A program made the translations under genes and the position numbers. DNA of 64,000 bases, from positions 124,001 through 188,000 of the forward strand of contig CAJQUW010016863.1 in NCBI GenBank assembly GCA_907163375.1, written 5' to 3'. Below are positions 44,836 to 55,345 of this stretch, piece after piece (position 1 is the first letter of the stretch; the number at the start of each line of letters is the position of its first letter). Source of the DNA: Prostheceraeus crozeri (lineage: Eukaryota; Platyhelminthes; Polycladida; Euryleptidae). The notes beneath the pieces were generated by a model. It worked only from the letters and a program-made list of their open reading frames with translations. It did not search any database and had not been told where the DNA came from.

Positions 44836-45221
44836 CTTCTGTACTGATATATTGCGAATGAAGAACTGAATGATCAAAACAGTCTCCGCGATGAGAGGTA
44901 TATAGCATGGACAAAGGACAACCAGTTCATTGATTTCTCTACCCCATGACAATTTCTATTGAATGCACAATAATCCAGTGTTGTTGATGCTATACAACGA
45001 TATCGCTCTCCTTTTTTCTTTGTGTACACAAATTTGAATAATGCATGAAAAATTAGAATCATTTGTCACGAATGATATATTCCTTGGCCACGCTGCACCT
45101 CATAGAGATTCTACCGTCGAACTAACAACAACAAGGCTACATTTAAAGGTTGCACCACGAGCGATTACATGAGTGCGTAGCGTGAGTTTAATCGAGAGTG
45201 GTGTAGCCGCATCGTCGCCAC

Positions 45222-45739
45222 CCCAGAATTAGACAGGTCGTCTCTTCTCCTGCTTGCATAGAAAGGAAACATTGGAACATGTAACGTTAATGAAATGACA
45301 CAATCTGCTGACATAATACCATAGCAATCGAACAATGAGCAGCCAGTTCAGCATTAGACACGCCAAATTGTGCGACGTTTCAGTGACTGTTATCAACCGG
45401 ATCACACAGCAAAGAGACACAGTCGATGTCAAGTTCTACAGAGAAGTTTGTGAACGTTTTTTCATGCGCCTGCTGAATTTTTAATAATGATCGGAGGGCC
45501 CAACATTATCGAGAAGACTTTTGCGCAATGATCTGAATTCTTGGAATCTGAAGGAGTCATGGCGATCGGAGCATTTGAAGGAATTCAGAGCAAGCCGCAA
45601 GCGACGCACGACCATTTTTCCTATCTCTGTAAGGAATTAAAATTTCTTTTTGTCAACTTAGTAAGTTATTGCATGTGCCATCGTTTGAATCAGTTTGCAC
45701 TTCTAGCAAAGTGATGCGCTTAAACAATCTAATTCTGTG
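45222..45739. mobile_element. hAT-like MITE, family A, inside R1
   Basis: The termini are CCCAGAATTAGA and mirror TCTAATTCTGTG. Flanks GTCGCCAC (45214-45221) and GTAGCCAC (45740-45747) match 7 of 8. The empty site GTCGCCACAG is seen in R1 copies i and ii, so the boundaries are exact. The interior has no gene. Confidence 0.85.
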
Positions 45740-45894
45740 GTAGCCACAGTCTTCTACCAAACTGACATCACCTGCTCGATGTATGAGCTGTATAAATTAT
45801 AGATATCGGACTACAGGAACAAAAATTTCTCAAAGCGTTTCTAAATAATCGACAGGCAGAAGTTCATTGTCTAATTGGCTTGTCGGTTTGTCAA

Positions 45895-45984
45895 TGGGGC
45901 TGTTCATTAACTAAAATTCTACCAGCAGAATTTTGAGTCGGTTTATTACTTAGCCGGCAGAAATTTAGTTAATGAACAGCCCCA
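45895..45984. mobile_element. 90-base palindromic mini-element inside R1
   Basis: TGGGGCTGTTCATTAACTAA is mirrored by TTAGTTAATGAACAGCCCCA, with imperfect inner pairing (AAATTCTACC / GGCAGAAATTT). R1 copies i and ii read straight through (TTTGTCATAGACT), so it is an insertion. Confidence 0.8.
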
Positions 45985-46610
45985 TAGACTCATAGCATTC
46001 AATTTCTACCCAAGATTGCTGCATTTAAACAGAAAGCTAAGGTAGGAAGCATTCCTTGTCAACTTACCCGAATGTTCTCTATCTCTCTGTTGTGTAATCT
46101 ATTTTTTTGCAGTCAACTTCATGATTGACTTTCAATGGAGGAGTTATTGTCATGATGGAGGAATGGACTTCTATGACATAAAATGATCAACGAGAGCAAG
46201 CCTTTAATTGTTTTCTCTTTAGACATCGCAATCCAAGAACTATTCTGCTTGGATATCAGCAGTTCAGACAAGTCTTCTACACAGCTGATCATAAAAAACG
46301 GACTACCTATTTTTGGATGAATCTCAATCGATTCTCATGCCTTCCAATCATGCCGCACAACAATGTGTCATACATCATTCGGGAGCTTGGATTCTCAGCT
46401 TCAAAATGTGCTTGCATCCGTTATTGTATTTGCTGAGCAGTGCTCAAAATATGAAAATCACTCAATTTACAAATTGCAATTTTTAGAAATGAAAACATGT
46501 GAGTATGATAATGAATCAGACACGAGGAGAACGAACCTTTTCTGAGCTCTATTTTGATATACTGGTCATCAAAGTCGGTAAGTGGGGGTACTAAAGGGTA
46601 CTAGGGAAAA

Positions 46611-47640
46611 GTCAGTGATACCGTTATCACAAGATCATGACTCCCTTGACTGAAAATGTTATGTTCTCACTTCTTCATCAAATATGTTCATGTTTGGTAG
46701 CTTCAGAATCCTTGCGATCTAAGGAGTGCGAATATTTAGGTTTTGTTTAAATAAGTTCAATAGTTCTTCTTCAAACTTCTTCAACATTTCTTTTTTCATC
46801 ACCGCAAAAGTCACAAACACAGTGTTAGGTGAACGAAGGTTGGAAACAAAACAATTAGAAAATACATGTCTTTATTCTCTCACAGTGACTGCCGATTGTT
46901 TATCTTCATTGTTTGATGAATTGAAAGGTGCGAACTATGTCATGTGGAGATGATGTTAAACAACAACCGATAGACGATTATCAACTGACATTCTTCTGGA
47001 ACTTTGGTCGATTGACTGTTTATTTTAACTTTTGACTTAATGACTTCATTTCTTGAAATACATGTACGTAGCTTCAGTGTTTTCGCTTTCCCTGGTTTGA
47101 TAAACCTAGAAATAACTGGCAAGAATAGGAAGCTATCGGTGTATTAAATGGGTTCCAAATTAAATGTGAAAGACAAGCGATCGACAATGTTTAAATCAAG
47201 TGAAGGCTTGTTGCGCATTGAATGCATGCAAATTCACCTTACTGCTCAACAGTAATCAAATTACTTACAGATGGTGCGTAGGCTTTGAAGTGTACAATTG
47301 TATAATCAAAAATCATCTATTTAGAATGATTCTTAAGACGATTACACTCAGCTAACGAAACCGATTTTTCATTGAGGATAGTTAAGTGCACAAAACGATT
47401 AAACTTTATCACCCGGGCCGTGATGAAGAATTTTATTTATAATATTTCTCAAGACGATGTGAAACGTGCATGCAGTGTAAACATGTTGAAAACATTGTCA
47501 GACAACTCAACCTTTGATACGCCATTTGCGGATACGATTTCAGTATTCTACACTATGCAAGTATCTAACGGTAATAAAGTGTTACTATTAAATAATAATG
47601 AGTAGTAAAAGAAAAGCAGGAATAAACATAAGAAAAAATA
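46611..47640. other. Non-coding stretch
   Basis: Open frames at 46726-46953 and 47372-47605 (plus) have no recognisable domain. This is within the intron between mini-exons c and b as I read the gene. Confidence 0.35.
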
Positions 47641-47645
47641 CTAAC

Positions 47646-47726
47646 TTTGTTTCTCTGCCAGGTTGTACAACAGATGGAGGCTTTGAATACTCCGACGTAT
47701 TCTTTTATTGTCATCTTCATTTCGGT
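47646..47726 (-). CDS. Mini-exon c of the repeated-exon gene
   Basis: This is an 81-base exon, phase 1-1, between acceptor TTTTCATCACAG and donor CAAA|GTTAGT. It encodes D-RNEDDNKRIRRSIQSLHLLY plus NLAEKQ. Against exon b it is gapless and identical at D1, E4, R9, R11, R12, S13, L17, H18, L20, N22 and E25. It is charged at the N-terminal half and amphipathic at the C-terminal half, so a short helix is likely. No family recognised. Confidence 0.62.
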
Positions 47727-48690
47727 CTGTGATGAAAAGACAACAGTTCAATGAAATGATAAAGTCAATTTGTCACTAGATGTATGGAAGTAATATATAA
47801 TGCATCAGGTCCTACATAAAATGAAATAGACATGCACATCAGACGCGTGCTGACAATGGCAACGGCACTTTGTAAAGATTCACAGTTTTCCATTAAATAA
47901 ACGACGCAGCCTCATCTCCATCGAGGGGCGACTCGGCCCACTGTCACATTTTTATTAGCTTGTTTTCAAAATTGTCGATGTATTTGGCTTAGTGATTATC
48001 AAACATGAATTTCAATTAATTTTGGGCGAACAGTCGATTAATTTTAATTGCAATTAATTTTAAAGCGATTTTAAATAGATTAATTTTGAAGTAATCAATC
48101 TTATTGCAATGGTTCATCATCGCCGTTTGAATAAACTTATTCTTGTTTTTTGAATTGTTCACTGTTTTATTCCATTTTAACGAATTGGGCTACAAAACCT
48201 ACATCATTTAAATAGAATAATTAAATATTGAGTTGCATCCTCAGTTGAAAATAATTGAAACAGATCTGAAAAGCTGCCACTTCATCCAATATCAGGAATC
48301 ATCAGCAGGCCTAGTTCACATCTCTCAACATCGATGCAATTCCCTATTTAAAGTTGCAGCCATGCCGGGAAAATGTGAGATTTGCAATTAGCAAGTTAGT
48401 GAAATTCATTAATATGCGAATTATAGCCAGGTTCCCTTTCAGTCGAGGGCATAAATTGGAAGATATCCGTGAGCTCATAGCGCATGAGGATACCTTCGCA
48501 TTTCTGCCCGGCGAGAGCCAGCTATAATTTCTAATCAATGAATGTATCATGGATCAAAAAGCAATTGTTCATTGACAGTTGTACATAGTGGGCTATGTAC
48601 CAATTCAATTTATTCTGTGAGTAATATCAAAAGCTCATTATTCGCCCGGAAATCCAATGGAACGCATGCCATCAACAATCACCAGACAAT
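47727..48690. other. Non-coding stretch
   Basis: AATTAATTTTAATTGCAATTAA near 48035 resembles the subterminal motifs of the hAT MITE at 29205. A 37-codon frame at 48414-48527 (RGHKLEDIRELIAHEDTF) looks protein-like but is unrecognised. Confidence 0.3.
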
Positions 48691-48696
48691 ATATGA

Positions 48697-48850
48697 TAAA
48701 GAGAAATGCAGTGATCCCTTATCAGCTTTCTATCCGCTGAGCGTCAGTAAAAAGTTGTAGCTAAATCTGTCTCGTGTTTAACTTAGCTGCCACTTTTAGT
48801 TGAGACTCAGAGGATAATAAGCTGATGAGGGATCACAACATTTCTCTGTA
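48697..48850. repeat. Palindromic element, ~65-bp arms
   Basis: AGTGATCCCTTATCAGCTTT pairs with AAGCTGATGAGGGATCACA; GAGAAATGC and ATTTCTC extend the outer stem. Confidence 0.65.
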
Positions 48851-49194
48851 TTCTCTAGTCACTAAAAAAAAGAGTTGATTAACATTCAAAATCTCAGTGC
48901 AATGTAGAATTAGAAGAGAAAGATTGGGCTAAGGTAGAAAAAATGAGCTAAAATATATTAGTTGATTATTCTGATTATTATATATCTGAATTAAAAATTG
49001 TGTTACAACTTTCTTGCTTGTCTAGTTCCAAATTACGAAGAGATTCGAGTTGTTTATTGCATCCTTTTAATCTGGTTTAGGAGCGCTCGGCAAATGGTCG
49101 TCTTTATGTTGACTGAACAAAAATGATGATAGGTAAAAGAGCGCAACAACATATTAAGAGGCGATATTGCCCAGGCTGAAAGGTAGCATTAGTC

Positions 49195-49600
49195 AGGCGG
49201 CTCAGGTGATATCCCACATGCTGTTCAAGTAATATCCCATAGGCTGTGAGGGTAATATCCCACAGGCTGTCAGGGTAATATCCCATAAGCTGTTCAGGTA
49301 ATATCCCATTGGCTGTCAGGGTAATATCCCATAGGCTGTCAGGCTAATATCCCATAGGCTGTGAGGGTAATATCCCATAGGCTGTGAGGGTAATATCCCA
49401 TAGGCTGTCAGGGTAATATCCCATTGGCTGTCAGGGTAATATCCCATTGGTTGTCAGGGTAATATCCCATTGGCTGTCAGGGTAATATCCCATAGGCTGT
49501 CAGGGTAATTTCCCATCGGCTGTCAGGGTAATATCCCATAGGCTGTCAGGGTAATATCCCATAGGCTGTTCAAGTAATATCCCATAGGCTGTTCAGGAGA
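49195..49600. repeat. 23-bp minisatellite, about 17 units
   Basis: The unit is GGTAATATCCCATAGGCTGTCAG shifted to a 23-base period, with variants at the AG/TG of GGCTGT(C/G)AGG. Units are in perfect period from 49206 to 49596. A single similar unit stands alone near 50967-50985. Confidence 0.9.
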
Positions 49601-51003
49601 TTATCCACGTGGACAGCAGAGGGGCGGCTTTGTAGCGTTGTCCACTGTCTGTCCATGTGAAGGAGGGGTAATTGTACGAATCCACGTGGATACAGAGGGA
49701 AAATGTTAGAATTGTTGTTACAGGTGTCTACCATAAATCTACTTTTCATCATTTTGCAATGAGAGCTTGAATCTTGATCAATGTCTAACTTGAGATTTTA
49801 GAATACCGGAAAGCAGGTACCTGAAAAATTGTTGTCTAGTCGATGGTATTTTATTAATAGACTTCTATGACGTCATGTGAATCATGTTTGGCATTTGGCA
49901 TCCTACATTATCATTTCATTCGGTCTTCACACATGACTAGAAAGCGCGAACGCGTTTGTGTGAAAATTAACCTTTTGTACGTATGCACCTGGTATATATT
50001 TTTTTATAATGAATATGTTGGTGAGTGTATCTGTTTTCAAATAGATTTGTTAATTCAAAGGCATCTGAAGATAGGCCCTCACAACATCATGGTTTCACAA
50101 TGAGTGAAACCATTGTGAAACTTCCATCGTGCGAGTTCTATTTACGTCATACACCCATCATCATGATGTGTGAGCATGTGTGCAACTGTGCGCTTTGTGT
50201 GAAAAGTAGAAATCGAAGCGTTTTGTGTGAAGGGAGAAGATGAATATCAGAAATTGTCTACTGTCCTCGACGGTGGGAGGGTGGGAAGACTTGTAAATGG
50301 AGCTGAACCGGCCTGGGCCCGCTGAGATGCAGCCCGACCCGACCCAGCCCCACTGCATCGGAAAAGTTCAGGTCCAGGCCCCGCCCGCTCATCTCCAGCT
50401 AGTCGCCCCGTTATCAATGCTGTTGTCATACATAATACAAAGGCCTTTAGGTAACTGCATTTGTCATACCTTCATGATTTAGAGAACACACGTGAACTTT
50501 AACCGTCTACTGTATTACGTGACATTGAAAACTTTCGTCAAATTGAAATATTTTTCACACTGGTCTCACGAACTCAATTTATTTCAAGAATTTTCGATTT
50601 CTCAATTCGCTCTTCAATTTACTATCACGATCTCAATTTTCATAACCGTGCACGCTTTAAGTGATGTAAATGTCCTGATTCGTCAGAATTCAGACATGAG
50701 TTTATACTACTCAATGAAAAAATGCTATTCTGACCCCTCGCGACTACTTCTGGCCATGACCATCACTATTGAGAAAGCAACCATTATTTAATGGATCGTT
50801 ACAAGTTGGCCAAAAGGAATCAATGAATTTTCATGCATGGCACGGTATTGGTTGCAAAATATCAGGCCCAAGCCCAGAAGTCTGCGTGTAGGCCGGTGTC
50901 CATGAATTGCCCATTAGGAGGAAGGAGTTTCAAAAATCTCACGTGGATTATGGACGATCCCTAAGACCCATAGGGGTAATATCCTTCAGATTCACCGGTA
51001 TCT
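49601..51003. other. Non-coding stretch
   Basis: No supported gene. A GC-rich patch at 50290-50410 stands out from its AT-rich surroundings. Confidence 0.35.
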
Positions 51004-51004
51004 A

Positions 51005-51457
51005 CACTAGGTGACATGCCACGCGTAATTACGGAATACCCCAAACATCCGTGGTTAAAGAAATTCTATTCTTCTACCCGCGTACATACGCGCAGCACTA
51101 AGAGTCAGAAATCACTTGATCTGATGATGTAAAAACAATGGGACTGTTTATGAATACGAGTGGGTGAGCGTTTATAGTTTGCGCGTCGTCTACGGTTGCA
51201 TGCGTTGCCGCTTGAACCACGGATGAACCGCTAAGCATGTTCTGTCTTCCCTGAGCATGAAATTGAGGTCCTATCACATTGTTTAGCCTCTGATACATGC
51301 AGACACATGAGACGCAAAATCTACATTACACGACTGCCGACAGATGTTGCAGGAATGTCACGCACAGCCACGGATGTTTAGGCCTTTAGGGTCATGTGTA
51401 ATTACGCGTAGTTTACGCGTAAATTATGCGTAATTGAGCGTGGCATGTCACCTAGTG
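51005..51457. mobile_element. Tc1/mariner-type MITE, family B, copy 3
   Basis: The termini are CACTAGGTGACATGCCACGC and mirror, flanked by TA (51003-51004, 51458-51459). Confidence 0.85.
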
Positions 51458-51847
51458 TATTCTCAGGATAAAGCGTTGATTTCTCATTCAACTGCTCGAA
51501 CATTTTCAGATATAATTTGCCGGAATCATGGTCACATGATGCTACATGTTTTATCATTTCACGTTTATCATTTATTGTTTATCATTTATCGTCGCAGTTA
51601 TGTTGACAGGCGTAGTTCACATATTTTCCGACCCTTAACAGCCTCTTTTATTAACTTTGATTACTACGGCCTCGATCATGTGAATTATCACTTGTTATTC
51701 TCATGCTCAGCTTCCAGGGAGTAGGAAAAGGAAGTCCTACAGAGATTTTGAGTGACACTTCAGCCTCTCCACTTGTGAACTTTTAACCACATCACAATAA
51801 TTGCAAGTTCTTCTTTGAAATCTGTTGAAATACAATAGCCGGCACTC

Positions 51848-52030
51848 TTAAAAATACCTCAGTGACGCAAATGATGCTGATATGCCTCTGATGATGCTTT
51901 TTATGAAGCATTATTCATCAGGACAGCCACTTGACCACTTCACTATCTAATCGAACTTTTATAGCCGCCCTGGAGCTAAAATTATGGTTCCACCGAGCAC
52001 TTAAGTACGTGTAGTAGACTACTTTAAGGT
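51848..52030 (+). repeat. 180-bp direct repeat, unit 1
   Basis: It is about 90% identical by eye to 53030-53212: CTCAGTGACGCAAATGATGC, CCACTTGACCA, TGGTTCCACCGAGCACTTAA. It contains a hairpin around GATGATGCTTTTTATGAAGC. Confidence 0.8.
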
Positions 52031-52141
52031 ACTTGTCTCATTCTGGAAGCATCTAAACAATTTGCTAAACAATCTAAACAATCTAAGCATCTAAACTCAT
52101 TTTCCTATATTTCAATCTTTTTTAAGAAAAACAGTTGACAT

Positions 52142-52747
52142 CACAGAATTAAATATTTTCTTTATCTGCTTCGGTTTGCTAGAAGTGTGATTAATACGAA
52201 ATCGCTGGCATATCGAGAAACCTATTAAGTGGGCGAAAAGGAATTCCTTATACCTTACAAAGATAGGAAAAAAATTGTGGGTCGCTTGCGGATTAATGTG
52301 AGTTCCAGCAAAGTGCTTCGATTGCCACAATTCCTTCAGATTCGAAGAATTCAGATCATTGCGCACAAGTTTTCTCCATAATGTTGACCCTTCCGATCAT
52401 TATTAAAGAAAGTAGCAGGCGTACGAAAATTAGTTCATTTGATGATTTCACATCCTCTCCTCGGCATTTCTTACTGTATAGTGCATACACTGAATCGAAT
52501 GTTAGCCAAGATGTGTGTTTTGGTGTGTGCGAAGTGATATCACAGCACGCACGCATCTCTCAGTGGCTCTGGTGTCCTCTGCTGACAGCTTATTGTTTGC
52601 CATTTCCAATAGCAAGCGATACACGAATTATCCATTCGAGAAGGAGCAAGTTGTCTAATTCTGTGATGTGGTATTTCGATATTAAGGTTACATACAATTA
52701 TTCCTTTCTAGAAAACCGAAGCGCGCGCAGATGAATCTAATTCTGTG
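52142..52747. mobile_element. hAT-like MITE, family A, with perfect target duplication
   Basis: The termini are CACAGAATTA and TAATTCTGTG, flanked by GTTGACAT on both sides (52134-52141, 52748-52755). The first half matches copies at 18059, 45222 and 61053. The second half (52410-52740) is unrelated, so the copy has a replaced interior. Confidence 0.9.
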
Positions 52748-52825
52748 GTTGACATCGTCGGTTGGACATTTCTGTATATCAGCAAAGTGGATAACTCGCT
52801 AAACCACAGTTCCGGTGGTCTCCGT

Positions 52826-52985
52826 AGCGAAGTGTCCAAGTGGTTGGTTTAGCGAACTTCTGGTACAGAAGGTGGAGTCCGGAGAGTGTCATGGGAAGTC
52901 GTCCTGACAGGCTCCCCGACTAGGTCACAACGCTCCAGATAAAAGTATGACTGTGTCAGCACCGTCCAAGCCCCCAGCAAGGGGG
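52826..52985 (+). mobile_element. Possible tRNA-derived SINE
   Basis: TGTCCAAGTGGTTGG resembles a pol III A box of a serine/leucine-type tRNA and GGTGGAGTCCG a weak B box. A GC-richer tail follows. Only one copy is seen, so this is tentative. Confidence 0.3.
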
Positions 52986-53029
52986 AGCTGTTGAACCATC
53001 ATTTTTTAAACCATCAAATTCTAACCACT

Positions 53030-53212
53030 CTCAAAATTATCTCAGTGACGCAAATGATGCTGATATGCCTCTGATGATGCTTTTTATAAAGCATTATTCA
53101 TCAGGACAGCCACTTGACCATTTCACGATCTAATCGAACTTTTATACCCGCCCTGGAGCTAAAATTATGGTTCCACCGAGCACTTAAGCAGTAGGCTACT
53201 TTAAGATTGGGT
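53030..53212 (+). repeat. 180-bp direct repeat, unit 2
   Basis: It is the partner of 51848-52030, 1.18 kb away in the same orientation. The pair brackets the family-A MITE and the possible SINE. Confidence 0.8.
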
Positions 53213-53454
53213 ATTTTGGGCCAAGCCCGTCCACCGCTTAAAGTCGACCATCTGTGTTAACTCGTCTGTAGGACAGCAGGAAAGTAACTTTTAAACCTCT
53301 TTTGGCTGCAATTCTGTAGCGTCAAATTCCTTTTGTTTATGTAGATCTAAACACTTCCGAGTTTGATGCACTTAATAATGGAAGGTATTCACGACTAAAT
53401 TCTGACAACAGATATGCTAAGAACATTTAAGAATGCAATCGACAATTCGCTCAC

Positions 53455-53529
53455 CATATTTCATCGGAACACGTATTTCATCATCCTCATAAAACGGCAA
53501 GTTCTCCAAATCGCTGTTCAGCAAAGGCC
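53455..53529 (-). CDS. Mini-exon d, upstream exon of the repeated-exon gene
   Basis: This is a 75-base exon, phase 1-1, between acceptor TTTTACTTTCAG and donor TATG|GTGAGC. It encodes PLLNSDLENLPFYEDDEIRV plus PMKY within split glycine codons. It does not carry the R..RS motif of exons a-c but has the same phase, strand, size class and acidic character. Membership in the same gene is inferred. Confidence 0.45.
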
Positions 53530-53726
53530 CTGAAAGTAAAACAGTCAAGTATAAATGAAGAGATCGTGAAGTACATTGCACTTCATAGTGAGAATCGTTT
53601 AATTAACTGACTTTTAGCAAGTGTTTCAGTTTGTCATCTTTAAAATATTATAGCAAGGAATTCTGTTCGAAAAAGTGATATTTGAATCCGTTTAAAATGG
53701 TTAAAAACCCATAACTGTAAATCTTG

Positions 53727-54349
53727 TCCGGCCGAAAATGTGACTTTCACAAAATGATGTGCATACCTGCTACGAATCTACGCGTCTGCCGAGTTCTACT
53801 TGATTCTTCTTATCAGACACGTACAAGGAAAACACGGGACGCAGATTGCAGTTTTTGACAAAATTGAAATTTTCTATACGTTTCCTTTTAACAACTGAAA
53901 AGTACTAGAGCCATAATATTTGACGCGGAATGTCTTCAGGTCATTTATTTATGAAGCTTACCACATTCAGATTTGGCAAGTCTCTTAATGTTGGAAAAAC
54001 ACAGGAATTTTGAACAATTTAATCCACATTTAACCACATCACCGAATAGAAGCTTAATGATAACATACACATGATCGGAAATGAGATGATGACATATTAT
54101 TATGGGTCTAGACTTAATACTTCTCAATTGATAAGAAAAAAACATTGAATATTTCATTTTAATCAAAAACTGCAATCTGCCTCCCATTGGATAGACATGT
54201 GTTTTCTTTGATCCTGTCTGAAAAGAAGAGGAACTCACTAGAACTCGGCAGACGTGCAGATTCGTAGTAGGCATAGGGTGTACATCATTCTGTGAAAGTC
54301 TCACTTTCGGCCTCGTTCCCTGCAGAAACTCGTTCTGGCTGCCGGACTA
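53727..54349. mobile_element. Foldback family C, two-armed copy
   Basis: The left arm is shortened (CCGGCCGAAAATGTGACTTT, CTGCCGAGTTCTACTTGATT). The right arm ends GGCTGCCGGACTA. Middle parts differ from 25416-26133. Confidence 0.8.
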
Positions 54350-54398
54350 ATCCCTCCGTCAAAATGGGAGAACCATTTTAAAACGAGGATGATATATT

Positions 54399-54765
54399 GA
54401 CAACAAAGGTCTGTCGCAGCATATTGAATATCTAGAGAATGACAACTATTAAGTCATTAAACGACACCAGCACCCTTGATTCCCCGGCCGTACTCGCCTG
54501 ACCTGGGAATCGAACCGAAGTCCGTGGTGGAGACGAGCTCGCACCTTCTTCACTAAGCCACGCTGACGGTTCAAAAGGAATGCGAGTGAATGTATACCAC
54601 ACACCTTTGTTGTCAATCTACAGTGTGACGCAGTCGAATGACATGCTGATATGCTGTCTCGCTACAATATGAATGCTGGTAGCGTTCTGTCAATAATAAT
54701 AGGACAATAAGCTGTCGATATCACTTGGAGATGACTCCTGCCTTCACTTGCCCAGAATACTGAGC
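54399..54765. mobile_element. Family D SINE with inverted linker
   Basis: A minus-strand SINE (in reverse B box GGTTCGATTCC and GAAGAAGGTGCGAGCTCG) at 54399-54590 is followed by linker sequence in plus orientation (CTTTGTTGTCAATCTACAGT, TGTCAATAATAATAGGACAA). At 12655-12780 the same linker joins two plus-strand SINEs. Confidence 0.7.
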
Positions 54766-54899
54766 AAGTGAATACGAAAATGAGAATACATGAGACATTC
54801 CTTATTAAGTCTATCGGCAAGAAGATTGCGGTATCAATTAATTTTTATTTTTAAAATGTTGAATAATATGACTTCATTAGATCCAACAATTTTCTTGTT

Positions 54900-55345
54900 C
54901 TGATTCTCTTTCCTTGATTCTGAGTTCTCAACCAATTTCCGTTCCCGACGGTGTTCAAAAGATTATCCCACCTCGTGCCATCCATGACTACCGGCGATTC
55001 TTTTTCACGACTGACATTACATTCCACTGGAACCAACTGACCGATGCCGAAGTTCAGGCTCCCAATGTCCGTGCTTTAAAAAAGATTATCAAGCAGTATT
55101 TTGAAAGAAATGACATATGGTAATTGATCTTCACATTTGAGCTTTCCGTATGACTTAACTGACTTCGTTGCCGTCATGGCCTCATTATTTGTCACTTTAT
55201 ATAATTTATTAATAATATTATATTATTTGTCACTTATTTTTCCACTCTATATAATTATTTGTCACTGTTGATCGACACTTGTCTTTATTTGTACTTATGT
55301 TGTTGACAAATAAATTATTATTATAATATTATTATTAATACATGT
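54900..55345 (+). mobile_element. LINE 3' end with AT-rich tail
   Basis: A frame at 54914-55123 reads IIPPRAIHDYRRFFFTTDIT, HWNQL and RALKKIIKQY, the usual LINE C-terminus (r.SF.prtirdWN.L......s...Fk..l). A 3' UTR follows, ending GACAAATAAATTATTATTAT, a typical simple-repeat tail. No upstream domains remain. Confidence 0.6.

Larger units (their letters stand above)
45130..46610 (+). repeat. Repeat R1, copy iii, carrying two insertions
   Basis: It is the longest R1 copy, starting GGTTGCACCACGAGCG and ending beyond AATCAGACACGAGGAGAACG. It is interrupted by the family-A MITE (45222-45739) and by a 90-base palindrome (45895-45984). Confidence 0.75.

Noticed and set aside
49195-49600. CRISPR-like array
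   Set aside because: Units are contiguous with no spacers, and the genome is eukaryotic.
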